Of a stretch of DNA of 8,498 bases, positions 1 to 6,553 are shown piece by piece (position 1 is the stretch's first letter; each line of letters begins with the position of its first letter). A model generated the notes under the pieces. The model was not told where the DNA came from. It worked only from the letters and a program-made list of their open reading frames with translations, and did no database searches. The DNA comes from Gammaproteobacteria bacterium (lineage in GTDB: Bacteria > Pseudomonadota > Gammaproteobacteria > Arenicellales > Arenicellaceae), in NCBI GenBank assembly GCA_003485905.1, contig DNHK01000344.1, positions 1-8,498 on the forward strand, given 5' to 3'. A program made the translations under genes and the position numbers.

Positions 1-357
1 GCCTATCTGCCGTGGTCTCCGCTGGCAGGTGGAGCGTTGTCGGGGAAGTACGTTGCCGGCGCTCGACCTGCGGGGTCTCGATGGACAGCAAGTCAACGAC
101 TTGGTTTGTTTCGAGATACGGCACGCAGTGATGCAGCGGTCGCTGCATATATGGCGGTTGCTGAGCAGTATGATTTAACAGCTACGCAGCTCGCGCTTGC
201 ATGGGTGAGCCAAGTGAACGGCGTTGCTTCTACAATTCTAGGGGCAACATCTGAAAATCAGTTGCGTGAAAATGTAGCTGCTTTTGATGTGCAGTTGTCT
301 GCCGAGTGTATTGCGGATACAACCGCTGTGCTTAAAAACCACCCGTTAACATTCTAA
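1..357 (+). CDS. Aldo/keto reductase, Tas-like, C-terminal part (5' end outside window)
   Basis: The reading frame is open from base 1 and gives 118 residues before a TAA stop, so this is the C-terminal third of a longer protein (family length about 310-350). It begins in the barrel segment reading LPWSPLAGGALSGKY and continues with a basic loop (ARPAGSRW), then the helix LALAWV. It ends with GATSENQLRENVAAF, which corresponds to the NADPH-phosphate-binding region near the C-terminus of aldo/keto reductases. Order and spacing resemble E. coli Tas and related enzymes, which reduce aldehydes or ketones with NADPH in the cytoplasm. The catalytic Tyr, Asp, Lys and His lie upstream of the window and cannot be checked. 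A monooxygenase gene follows after 32 bases on the same strand, suggesting an operon. The substrate is unknown. The family call is secure, but the subfamily is a recollection of sequence similarity. Confidence 0.9.
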   Translation, partial: AYLPWSPLAGGALSGKYVAGARPAGSRWTASQRLGLFRDTARSDAAVAAYMAVAEQYDLTATQLALAWVSQVNGVASTILGATSENQLRENVAAFDVQLSAECIADTTAVLKNHPLTF

Positions 358-389
358 ATTTCTGCACCACAGCTCATGAATCATAGGAA

Positions 390-1583
390 ATGAAAGTTCT
401 TATCGCGGGTGGTGGTATAGGTGGATTGACCGCAGCACTATGTTTGCATGAGGCTGGTCATGATGTGCGTGTATTTGAGCGTGCTCCAAAATTTGAGGAT
501 GAAGGCGCAGGCATCCAGCTGGCTGCCAACGCGACCAAAGTATTGGATGCGCTAGATTTACTATCTAAGCTAAGTGACCTCGCGGTTGAGCCAGAGTCTA
601 TTGATGTACGTGAGTTTGATACCGGTGACTTGCTATATCAGTCTCGACTGGGTGCAGCGTATCGGCAGAAGTATCGCGCCCCGTATTTTCATTTACATCG
701 ATCAGATTTAATTGAAACGCTTGCTACCGAATTGTTAGTACGTGCGCCTGGCTCGATACAGTTTGGTGCGGCGGTTACAAAGTACTCTGAAACTGAAAAA
801 AATGTTTCTGTACAGCTTGAGAATGGCACGTCGGAATGCGGAGATTGTTTAGTCGGTGCCGATGGCATTCGATCAGCAGTTCGAACTCAGATGCGTGGTA
901 AAACACCGATTCAATGGACAGGAAATGTTGCGTGGCGGGGAGTGCTTGATGCTACCGAGCTTGCTGATGATTTTATGGAAAAGGTGGTGACCAATTTTGT
1001 GGCTTATAAAAAGCATATGGTCGTTTATTATGTGCGAGCCCAGAAAGCGATCAATTTTGTTGGCGTAGTAGAAAATCGAGATTGGCGAAATGATTCTTGG
1101 GTTCAAAAATCACCGCACAAAGAATTAATGGCTGATTTTGCTGGATGGAATGAGACTGTTCAAACCGTGGTTAATCTCACTCCAGTGGATCAATGCTATC
1201 GTTGGGCGCTACACGATTATCAACCGCTTGATCGCTGGTGTTCAAAACGCGTTACTTTACTGGGTGATGCTGCTCATGCCAGTTTGCCGTTTTTGGCTTC
1301 TGGCGCGGCGATGGCAATCGAGGACGCCAGAATCCTACAGCGCGTGCTCGAAGGACATGAAACTACCACCGCTACAAGGCTTCACCTGGCGCTAGTAAAG
1401 TACCAGCGAAATAGGATGTCACGCACGGCAAGCGTGCAAAAGCGGTCTCGTAATGTTGGTCAGCTTTACCATTTACCGGGTCGGTTGTTGCGTCGCGCAG
1501 CATTTAAGGCTTTGGGAACGCGCACGGGTAAGAATGAGCATTTTTTACCTCAATACGATGCCAACATTATTCCGTTGGTCTAA
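390..1583 (+). CDS. FAD-dependent monooxygenase, salicylate/3-hydroxybenzoate hydroxylase type
   Basis: This 397-residue protein has the full signature set of class A flavoprotein monooxygenases. The N-terminal Rossmann motif GGGIGG is at residues 7-12, with the ribose-binding Glu at about 30. The GADGIRS motif, which contacts FAD and NADPH, is at 156-162. The second FAD motif, RVTLLGDAAH, is at 287-296, followed by a helix ending AIEDA. Such enzymes use NAD(P)H and O2 to hydroxylate aromatic or related rings in the cytoplasm. The early segment GAGIQLAANATKVLDALDL is typical of the salicylate 1-hydroxylase and 3-hydroxybenzoate 6-hydroxylase branch. Two oddities stand out. The segment after the GD motif reads FLASGAAMAIEDA, with Ser304 where close relatives usually have Gln. 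The C-terminal tyrosine-rich WLY-type motif of salicylate hydroxylases is replaced by HFLPQYD. The ATG has only a closely spaced AGGA upstream, so initiation may depend on the preceding gene. The family is clear; the substrate is not. Confidence 0.92.
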   Translation: MKVLIAGGGIGGLTAALCLHEAGHDVRVFERAPKFEDEGAGIQLAANATKVLDALDLLSKLSDLAVEPESIDVREFDTGDLLYQSRLGAAYRQKYRAPYFHLHRSDLIETLATELLVRAPGSIQFGAAVTKYSETEKNVSVQLENGTSECGDCLVGADGIRSAVRTQMRGKTPIQWTGNVAWRGVLDATELADDFMEKVVTNFVAYKKHMVVYYVRAQKAINFVGVVENRDWRNDSWVQKSPHKELMADFAGWNETVQTVVNLTPVDQCYRWALHDYQPLDRWCSKRVTLLGDAAHASLPFLASGAAMAIEDARILQRVLEGHETTTATRLHLALVKYQRNRMSRTASVQKRSRNVGQLYHLPGRLLRRAAFKALGTRTGKNEHFLPQYDANIIPLV

Positions 1584-1619
1584 ACGTGTGAACTAAAAAA
1601 TGAGGATTAGACCGGGATA

Positions 1620-2456
1620 ATGTCAGTAAAATTAGTAGAGTTTTTGCGGACCAAACAAATTGGAGAAAACACCTTTCGAGGTAAAAGCCGGGACTTGGGA
1701 ACCCCCCAAGTTTACGGTGGGCAAGTATTAGGTCAGGCGATTCATGCCGCTCAAATGACTATCGAAGAGAGATCAATTCACTCTGCGCACGCGTATTTTT
1801 TGCGTCGAGGTGATTTTAATCAACATATTGATTATCAGGTTGAGCGCAGCCGCGACGGTGGTAGTTTTTCTGCACGCCGGGTCGAGGCAATACAACATGG
1901 GCGTCCGATTTTCAATCTTTCAGCTTCATTTCAAAAAACAGAAGATGGCATGGAGTATGCGGAGAAATTCGAAATGCCGCCGGGGCCGGATGAAATAGAA
2001 GTGTCACAAGAAGAATTGGACAGCATTAATTTACGCTCTAATATATTGTTTGATTCAGCGTTCTCGATTCGCCCAGTCAAGGTCTCGCGGTTGAAGGAAA
2101 ACGCAAAAATTCAATTTTGGATCCAAACAGAAGAGAAATTACCAGATGACGAACCGACTCAGCGTGCGGTGCTCGCTTACATTTCTGACTTTGGTTTGTT
2201 AGCTGCCGCGACAATTCCACATGGGTATATGCCGCGTGTTCAGATCAAGAAAACTAAACGCAAATTGATGATGGCCTCAATAGATCATGCGATTTGGTTT
2301 CATCGCCCATTACGGATGGATGAGTGGCATTTGTTTTCTACTTCACCAGTTTCAACATCAGGAGCCCGCGGTTTAGCACAAGGGCGGATGTTTAATCAGG
2401 CTGGCCAATTAGTCACGTCAACCGCACAGGAAGGATTGATGCGTCAGTTAGTTTAG
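1620..2456 (+). CDS. tesB: Acyl-CoA thioesterase II (TesB)
   Basis: This 278-residue double-hotdog thioesterase is close to the usual TesB length (E. coli 286). It hydrolyses acyl-CoA to free fatty acid and CoA in the cytoplasm. Family blocks are easy to follow: FRGKSRDLG and VYGGQVLGQA near residues 19-40, YFLRRGD at 59-65, SFSARRVEAIQHGRPIF at 82-98, IDHAIWFHRP at 221-230, and TAQEGLMR at the C-terminus. The catalytic triad of E. coli TesB (Asp204, Thr228, Gln278) aligns with Asp190, Ser220 and Gln270. The Thr-to-Ser change is conservative and also occurs in peroxisomal homologues, so the enzyme should be active. The start is supported by family length and by GAGG/GGGA purine runs 3-18 bases upstream. 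The gene lies 36 bases after the monooxygenase and probably shares its transcript. Its stop overlaps the stop of the opposing hydrolase gene by 4 bases. Confidence 0.95.
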   Translation: MSVKLVEFLRTKQIGENTFRGKSRDLGTPQVYGGQVLGQAIHAAQMTIEERSIHSAHAYFLRRGDFNQHIDYQVERSRDGGSFSARRVEAIQHGRPIFNLSASFQKTEDGMEYAEKFEMPPGPDEIEVSQEELDSINLRSNILFDSAFSIRPVKVSRLKENAKIQFWIQTEEKLPDDEPTQRAVLAYISDFGLLAAATIPHGYMPRVQIKKTKRKLMMASIDHAIWFHRPLRMDEWHLFSTSPVSTSGARGLAQGRMFNQAGQLVTSTAQEGLMRQLV

Positions 2457-3352
2457 AGCCAATCGAGAATGCACTTTTGCGCACCAGATGGGTTCTCAAA
2501 CGGCACCATATGACCAGTATTTTCGAGAAACTGAAGACTTAAAAATTTGTGTCTATCGATTCGCTTTCGCTGCCCGGCATATGCATTGTAAAAATAGCTT
2601 GTGGTCCCAGCTAATAGCAGCGTCGGTATCGAAACCTTTGCGAGTAGGCCTAAACTGTAATGCACTTGACGAAAATTATGCGCTTCCCATTCAGTGGAGT
2701 ATGCGAGCTTGTAGTCGTTCTCTTGCGTTTCTATCAGGCCGTACTCAGCGTAGTCCTGCATTGCCTGAGATGTACAGTTTTTAAAGGCCGTCTTCGCGCT
2801 ATGGTAATCGATAAATTCCGTTTTGTTTGACCAAACTTTTCTACGCAGCAGCGTACGAGAGACCAGCGGTAACGAACGTTCGGCGATTCGCGGTAGATAC
2901 TGCCATACGAAGCTGGTGAAAAGTGATGGTGTGGTCGCTGGCTCGATCAACACGAGCTTGTGAAATAAATCGGGTCGTTTTATAGCTGCGATTAGGGTCA
3001 CGCTACCCCCTAATGAATGGCCAACACCAACATATTTATGAATTTTGCCGGCGTGGGTATTAGCTTGCTCAAGAAACTCAATTAGGTAATCAGCATAAAG
3101 TTGCCAGTTGGCGTCTTTTGTTGGAGTGCCACGTTCTGGCCACATACCGCGGCCTTCTAAGCCGAATATAGAATACCGATCGGTAAATGGTTCAATAAAT
3201 GATTGGTAGGAACCTATAGGAAAGCCATTTGCTGCCTGTATATGTATAGGGTTTTGATGCTGTTGATCTATGCGATTTAGTTCAAGATAGTTTGCTTCGA
3301 GCCCACCAATTGTGGTGTGCTGTCCGACTAACTTATTTTTTTGACCCGTCAT
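2453..3352 (-). CDS. Alpha/beta hydrolase fold protein
   Basis: This is a 299-residue cytoplasmic-looking protein with no signal peptide. An oxyanion-loop segment QAANGFPIGSY starts at about residue 39, where relatives often read HANGFP. The nucleophile elbow GHSLGG is at 111-116, making Ser113 the likely nucleophile. The terminal GHMVPFENP contains His281, the likely catalytic His. The third residue is odd: after the strand IPTLLLAG, where relatives generally place Asp, the text is TTSYFYN without any acid. Glu137 in LVLIEPA, after the preceding strand, could stand in, or activity may be altered. The reaction (esterase, thioesterase or lipase) cannot be named. I prefer the ATG at 3352. A TTG at 3361 would add three residues and has only a weak purine run upstream. 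fabY lies 117 bases upstream on the same strand, so co-transcription is possible. The gene runs tail to tail into tesB with a 4-base overlap. Confidence 0.88.
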   Translation of the reverse strand: MTGQKNKLVGQHTTIGGLEANYLELNRIDQQHQNPIHIQAANGFPIGSYQSFIEPFTDRYSIFGLEGRGMWPERGTPTKDANWQLYADYLIEFLEQANTHAGKIHKYVGVGHSLGGSVTLIAAIKRPDLFHKLVLIEPATTPSLFTSFVWQYLPRIAERSLPLVSRTLLRRKVWSNKTEFIDYHSAKTAFKNCTSQAMQDYAEYGLIETQENDYKLAYSTEWEAHNFRQVHYSLGLLAKVSIPTLLLAGTTSYFYNAYAGQRKRIDRHKFLSLQFLENTGHMVPFENPSGAQKCILDWL

Positions 3353-3469
3353 AGTTCTCAATTTCTTGCTGATTGAACAGCGGGTTCCATATTGGTCATA
3401 TCACGCGGTATATAAACACTTTATGGGGTAGCGAGCTGCGTTAAGAGATATCCCAACGCTGACAATGAC

Positions 3470-5356
3470 CTACTTAAACATATCTGGATAGGGGTTGGGT
3501 TCTGTCAAATCGATAGTTTTATCAAAACCGTCTACTGATATTTGCGTATTTGTTATCGATATATCGCTGTCACCTAATGGGGCTTCTCCAAAGCGATATA
3601 TTGTTGGCATCGGGGCTTCCATACAAACCTGGTCGTAGGACTGCGCCGCTTGCCCCACTTCTGCATTTCGATCTAAGTAGGCAGCATAGGTTTTTTTACC
3701 ATAGCGGTTCTGCAGCATTTTTGCGACTAGGCGAGGAGAAACTACGGTACCCGTGGCATTATTTCCGCCAAAGCCTTTTGAATTTAGAAACCCGATTTCG
3801 GCATGGCCATGTAGGTCTATATCTGATTTCGATATGCTGAGTCGATCCGCATGAACATCGTCCGCAACACTATCAATAGTAGAAACGCCCGGTAAAATTT
3901 CATCTGAAAAGACCCCAAGCGAATTAATTAATTGATCAGCGCTGGCAGCACCTACAGAATGACCGAGATAAGCTTTTACCGCAGTTATTGGCCAATTCTT
4001 AATATTGAAAGCGCGCGCTACCTGATCAAGAATTAAAGACTCGGTGACCCTGTTCTGTGGGGTACTGGAGCCATGCGCCAGCAAAAAACTATTGGAGCGA
4101 ACCATTTCATCGCCAAAAAGACTGCGTGCAGCGCCTACTGCTTTTGCCAGCGTAATATAATTACCGGGCCCAGGAGATGAGATCGATTTTTTGATACCAT
4201 CTGCGCTAACGAACACGTTGCTTACGGCGGCATGGGTCGTGGCGCCAAGTTCTATAGCGAGTGCATCATCAAATAGCACGACATACTGGCCAGATTCCGC
4301 TAATACAAATCCTGAATTATTGCCGAATGGCCGACTTGCACGCCTATAGTCAGGAATATCCACACCATCAAGTTTGCGCAAATTTTCGTCGGTTACCAGG
4401 GCGCTCATCGCTGCGTAGCCTTCAATTATTTCCGGAGTTATTGGCGCTTCGGCACTTCCGACGATCGCTACACGTCTGCGTCCGGATTTGATTTCATCGA
4501 CTGCAAGACGCAAGTTGTATAGAAAGCTAGCACAGGCGCCAAGCGCCGCACCGGTGGCGCCAAGACTTCCCAGGACATAGGCATTAACAAAATCTGCTGG
4601 CATTTGGCTTAACCCTAATGCAATCTGTTTTGAGCTTACTCGTTCGCCCCGTAGGCGAGCTTGCGTCATGCCTCCCAAGCCATTTTTGTCTAACTGGCCC
4701 ATCGCGCTTCCGGCGTAAACGCAGACTTCATCCGGCTTAACTTTCTGCTTAATAGTCTCCCAATCAATACCTACCGATTGCACGGCATCCGATGCGGCAA
4801 TAATAGAGAGCTGTAAGCCACGAGGGTGAAATCTGGAGTTGTATAAAGCTGCAGGGTCGAATCCGCTTGGTAGTTGTCCAGCTGACTGAACTGCCAGTTG
4901 TCTATAGGTTTTGATCTTGACTTCTGCATCGCCCGTCATCGTAAGGCGGACCATACCCCCACTAAGCGCCTCTGCAGTACAGCCAGCGGGCATCGGTTTT
5001 GGTAAATTATTCGCCGCGATAACGATAGTATTATTTTCTTGGTCAGGTGAAAATTTAACCGCTAGATTGGCAGGTATCTTATTGGGGTCAAACAAGTTAG
5101 TACCGATTTGGCGCACCAATGTTCCATCAATGCATTGCTGCCCGACCAATGTTTCTATATCTGCAGAACTTATTGATTCGCCATTTTCCCCGTGGCGTAA
5201 ATTCATCAGGCTTGCCAGACTGAGAAACATATCTGAACGCCTGGTTCCCTGTACGGAGTCAATAATGGTGCGTCGATACGCATGATGGAATGACGAGCGG
5301 CCAGCGGGTCCTACTCCTCCAAATCCGACAATTACGGGTAATCGCATAACTAACAC
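3470..5356 (-). CDS. fabY: Beta-ketoacyl-ACP synthase FabY
   Basis: This 628-residue condensing enzyme is much longer than FabB/FabF (about 410) and matches the P. aeruginosa FabY type (about 634) end to end. Shared blocks include RLPVIVGFGG at the N-terminus, SAGQLPSGFDP near 158, LYNSRFHPRGLQ near 171, and PGPGNY near 395. Thiolase-fold active-site residues are all present: Cys275 in GACASFLYN, His428 in AHGSSTP, and Lys461 and His466 in VKAYLGHSVGAASADQ. The glycine-rich GFGGNN loop is at 528-533. FabY condenses an acetyl unit with malonyl-ACP and starts fatty acid synthesis in pseudomonads, where it takes the FabH role. The same role here is inferred. Start choice: GTG at 5356 has AAGGA 12 bases upstream. 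An in-frame ATG at 5347 gives MRLPVIV, closer to the family N-terminus but 21 bases from that site. The gene is divergent from the GlxA-type regulator. Confidence 0.95.
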   Translation of the reverse strand: MLVMRLPVIVGFGGVGPAGRSSFHHAYRRTIIDSVQGTRRSDMFLSLASLMNLRHGENGESISSADIETLVGQQCIDGTLVRQIGTNLFDPNKIPANLAVKFSPDQENNTIVIAANNLPKPMPAGCTAEALSGGMVRLTMTGDAEVKIKTYRQLAVQSAGQLPSGFDPAALYNSRFHPRGLQLSIIAASDAVQSVGIDWETIKQKVKPDEVCVYAGSAMGQLDKNGLGGMTQARLRGERVSSKQIALGLSQMPADFVNAYVLGSLGATGAALGACASFLYNLRLAVDEIKSGRRRVAIVGSAEAPITPEIIEGYAAMSALVTDENLRKLDGVDIPDYRRASRPFGNNSGFVLAESGQYVVLFDDALAIELGATTHAAVSNVFVSADGIKKSISSPGPGNYITLAKAVGAARSLFGDEMVRSNSFLLAHGSSTPQNRVTESLILDQVARAFNIKNWPITAVKAYLGHSVGAASADQLINSLGVFSDEILPGVSTIDSVADDVHADRLSISKSDIDLHGHAEIGFLNSKGFGGNNATGTVVSPRLVAKMLQNRYGKKTYAAYLDRNAEVGQAAQSYDQVCMEAPMPTIYRFGEAPLGDSDISITNTQISVDGFDKTIDLTEPNPYPDMFK

Positions 5357-5368
5357 TAAAAAATGTTG

Positions 5369-5373
5369 TCCTT
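5369..5373 (-). promoter_or_regulatory. Ribosome binding site of fabY
   Basis: On the minus strand these bases read AAGGA. They lie 12 bases before the GTG at 5356 and 21 bases before the in-frame ATG at 5347. This supports the GTG start, although the spacing is on the long side. Confidence 0.5.
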
Positions 5374-5382
5374 TCGCACAAA

Positions 5383-5412
5383 ATTATAGGATAACCATTC
5401 TTTAGTTATTAA
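5383..5412 (-). promoter_or_regulatory. Candidate sigma-70 promoter of fabY
   Basis: On the minus strand there is a perfect TATAAT at 5383-5388. An 18-base spacer separates it from TTAATA at 5407-5412, a 4/6 match to the -35 consensus. Transcription would start near 5376, just ahead of the AAGGA site, giving a leader of only about 20 bases. The repeat elements at 5413-5441 lie directly upstream of this -35 box, a position suited to an activator. Confidence 0.5.
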
Positions 5413-5441
5413 GGTATATTGGCCAAATAATTTGGTATTTT
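5413..5441. promoter_or_regulatory. Candidate operator: direct repeat with a nested palindrome
   Basis: GGTATATT at 5413-5420 recurs as GGTATTTT at 5434-5441, with 7 of 8 bases identical and a start-to-start distance of exactly 21 bases (two helical turns). This is the typical arrangement for AraC-family proteins, whose two helix-turn-helix motifs contact successive major grooves. Between and overlapping the copies is a perfect palindrome CCAAATAATTTGG (5423-5435), and TTGGCCAA at 5419-5426 is another. The site lies between the divergent fabY and regulator promoters. Binding by the adjacent regulator is inferred. The region is AT-rich, so chance repeats are possible. Confidence 0.4.
5415..5420 (+). 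promoter_or_regulatory. Candidate -10 box of the GlxA-type regulator gene
   Basis: The plus strand reads TATATT, one base from TATAAT. No good -35 box is visible 16-18 bases upstream (TAACCA at 5392-5397 matches only 3/6). A promoter here would need help or be weak. It falls inside the left copy of the GGTATWTT repeat, so a protein bound there would cover it. Confidence 0.3.
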
Positions 5442-5463
5442 AGACAATACAGGCGATAGGAAT

Positions 5464-6447
5464 ATGAAATTAGCATTTGTTATCTCCGATCAGATGCTTG
5501 CTGCTAGCTTGCTATTACCACTGGAAATGTGGCGTGCTGCAGAATATGCGCGGATCGCTTCGCGTAAGTCGGGTTCAAAATTAGATGTGCATTTGGTTTC
5601 AGCAGACAATCAAAGTAGTAATTCCTTGGCGGAGATACCTCTGATCCCCACAGCAAAGCTGTCAGATATCGAAGCAAGTGATATTGTTTACTTACCCGCC
5701 CTTTGGAGAAACCCTCGGCCGGTACTTACAAAATCCGAAGAGCTTTATGCGTGGTTAAAGCGACAATTTCAGGGTGGCAGCACTTTGGCGGCTGTTGGAA
5801 CAGGTTGCTGCTTTCTAGCTGAAGCGGGTTTGTTAGATGGTAAATCGGCCACCACCCACTGGCACTATCTGGATGAATTTCAACGGGACTATCCTCACAT
5901 AAATCTGAAGCGAGACTATTTTATAACTGAATCGGGCTCCATATTTTGTGCCGCCAGTGTTAATGCTCTTGCGGATGTCACCGTTTACCTGATTGAGCGT
6001 TTTTACGGCACAGAGATTGCCAGTTTGGTAGAGCGCAATTTTTCGCACGAGATTCGCAGGCCCTATGAGAAGTATCGGTATTTTGACGGTGACGATTTGC
6101 AACACGTGGACGAGACGGTAGTAGAGGTTCAGTTGTGGATGAAACGACACATGAATGAATTGGTGGAAATCCCAAGCTTGGCGTCCTTTTTTGGATTGAG
6201 CGCTCGCACATTGAGTCGGCGCTTCAAGGTAGCCATAGGCAAATCACCGTTAGAGTATTTGCAGAAACTTAGAATCGAGACCGCTAAGGAATTGCTTGAA
6301 TCAACAAATCTAAAGGTCTCAGAGATTGCATATCGCGTCGGCTACCACGATCAAGGGTATTTTAGTCAGTTGTTTCGCCGAGAGATGTCCGTATTGCCCT
6401 TGCAATATAGAAAGACGGTAAGGGCAAAGATTTTTTCAATTGATTGA
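5464..6447 (+). CDS. GlxA-family transcriptional regulator (DJ-1/PfpI-like domain plus AraC HTH)
   Basis: The protein is 327 residues. Residues 1-180 form a DJ-1/PfpI-like amidotransferase-fold sensor, with a flavodoxin-like start (MKLAFVISDQ), strand DIVYLPALW at 73-81, and the AEAGLLDGKSATTHWHY block at 119-135. Residues 218-318 form an AraC DNA-binding domain. Its first helix-turn-helix is near 236-257 (SLASFFGLSARTLSRRFKVAIG) and the second near 284-306 (VSEIAYRVGYHDQGYFSQLFRR). Such regulators sense small metabolites and usually activate nearby genes. The elbow reads VGTGCCFLAEAG: Gly112 sits where many family members have the DJ-1-type Cys, and two Cys follow at 115-116. The sensor is therefore probably binding-only. 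The gene is divergent from fabY across 107 bases with a plausible AraC-type operator. The ATG has AGGA immediately upstream (2-base spacing) and another AGG 10 bases upstream. Ligand and targets are unknown. Confidence 0.92.
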   Translation: MKLAFVISDQMLAASLLLPLEMWRAAEYARIASRKSGSKLDVHLVSADNQSSNSLAEIPLIPTAKLSDIEASDIVYLPALWRNPRPVLTKSEELYAWLKRQFQGGSTLAAVGTGCCFLAEAGLLDGKSATTHWHYLDEFQRDYPHINLKRDYFITESGSIFCAASVNALADVTVYLIERFYGTEIASLVERNFSHEIRRPYEKYRYFDGDDLQHVDETVVEVQLWMKRHMNELVEIPSLASFFGLSARTLSRRFKVAIGKSPLEYLQKLRIETAKELLESTNLKVSEIAYRVGYHDQGYFSQLFRREMSVLPLQYRKTVRAKIFSID

Positions 6448-6459
6448 GATTATGCTTTT

Positions 6460-6480
6460 ATTATTTTAGATCTAAATAAT
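6460..6480. repeat. AT-rich inverted repeat downstream of the regulator gene
   Basis: A perfect 12-base palindrome TTTAGATCTAAA (6465-6476) is flanked by ATTAT and ATAAT, extending the symmetry with one bulged T. As RNA the stem would be weak, with no T-run directly after it, so it is a poor terminator. It lies within a 106-base non-coding stretch upstream of the DoxX-like gene, and AATAAT (6475-6480) could be a -10 box. An operator role is possible but unproven. Confidence 0.35.
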
Positions 6481-6542
6481 CGATACAAAATCGTCGCAAC
6501 GTCCGGATGATGTATATATGCTTACGATCTTCAAAAATTTTC

Positions 6543-6546
6543 GGAG
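6543..6546 (+). promoter_or_regulatory. Ribosome binding site deciding the DoxX-like start
   Basis: GGAG lies 7 bases before the ATG at 6554, an ideal spacing. The upstream in-frame ATG at 6518 has only GGA about 10 bases away. This favours the shorter protein. Confidence 0.55.
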
Positions 6547-6553
6547 TTTTAGT

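Noticed and set aside
37..357. A TTG at 37 as the start of a short protein
   Set aside because: The frame is open back to base 1 and encodes aldo/keto reductase barrel sequence before the TTG, so the gene is cut by the window edge and not short.
873..1106. Minus-strand 77-codon frame, and a plus-strand frame at 1138-1395
   Set aside because: Both lie inside the monooxygenase gene in other frames, with no recognisable product.
1810..1998. Plus-strand 62-codon frame in another phase
   Set aside because: It overlaps the conserved hotdog core of tesB and its translation has no family features.
2488..2784. Plus-strand 98-codon open frame
   Set aside because: It is antisense to the hydrolase gene, which carries clear GHSLGG and GHMVPF motifs in the real frame.
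3438..3459. GCGTT/AACGC inverted repeat between fabY and the hydrolase as a terminator
   Set aside because: The stem is only 5 bp with a 12-base loop and no T-run follows on the minus strand. No clear promoter was seen in 3362-3469 either, so read-through from fabY remains possible.
4911..5285. Plus-strand 124-codon open frame, with shorter ones at 3550-3840 and 4261-4491
   Set aside because: All lie antisense inside fabY, whose protein matches its family throughout; their products show no domain and are typical shadow frames.
5833..6211. Two minus-strand frames opposite the regulator gene
   Set aside because: The regulator frame contains the DJ-1-like and AraC domains; the opposite frames have no domain or ribosome site worth noting.
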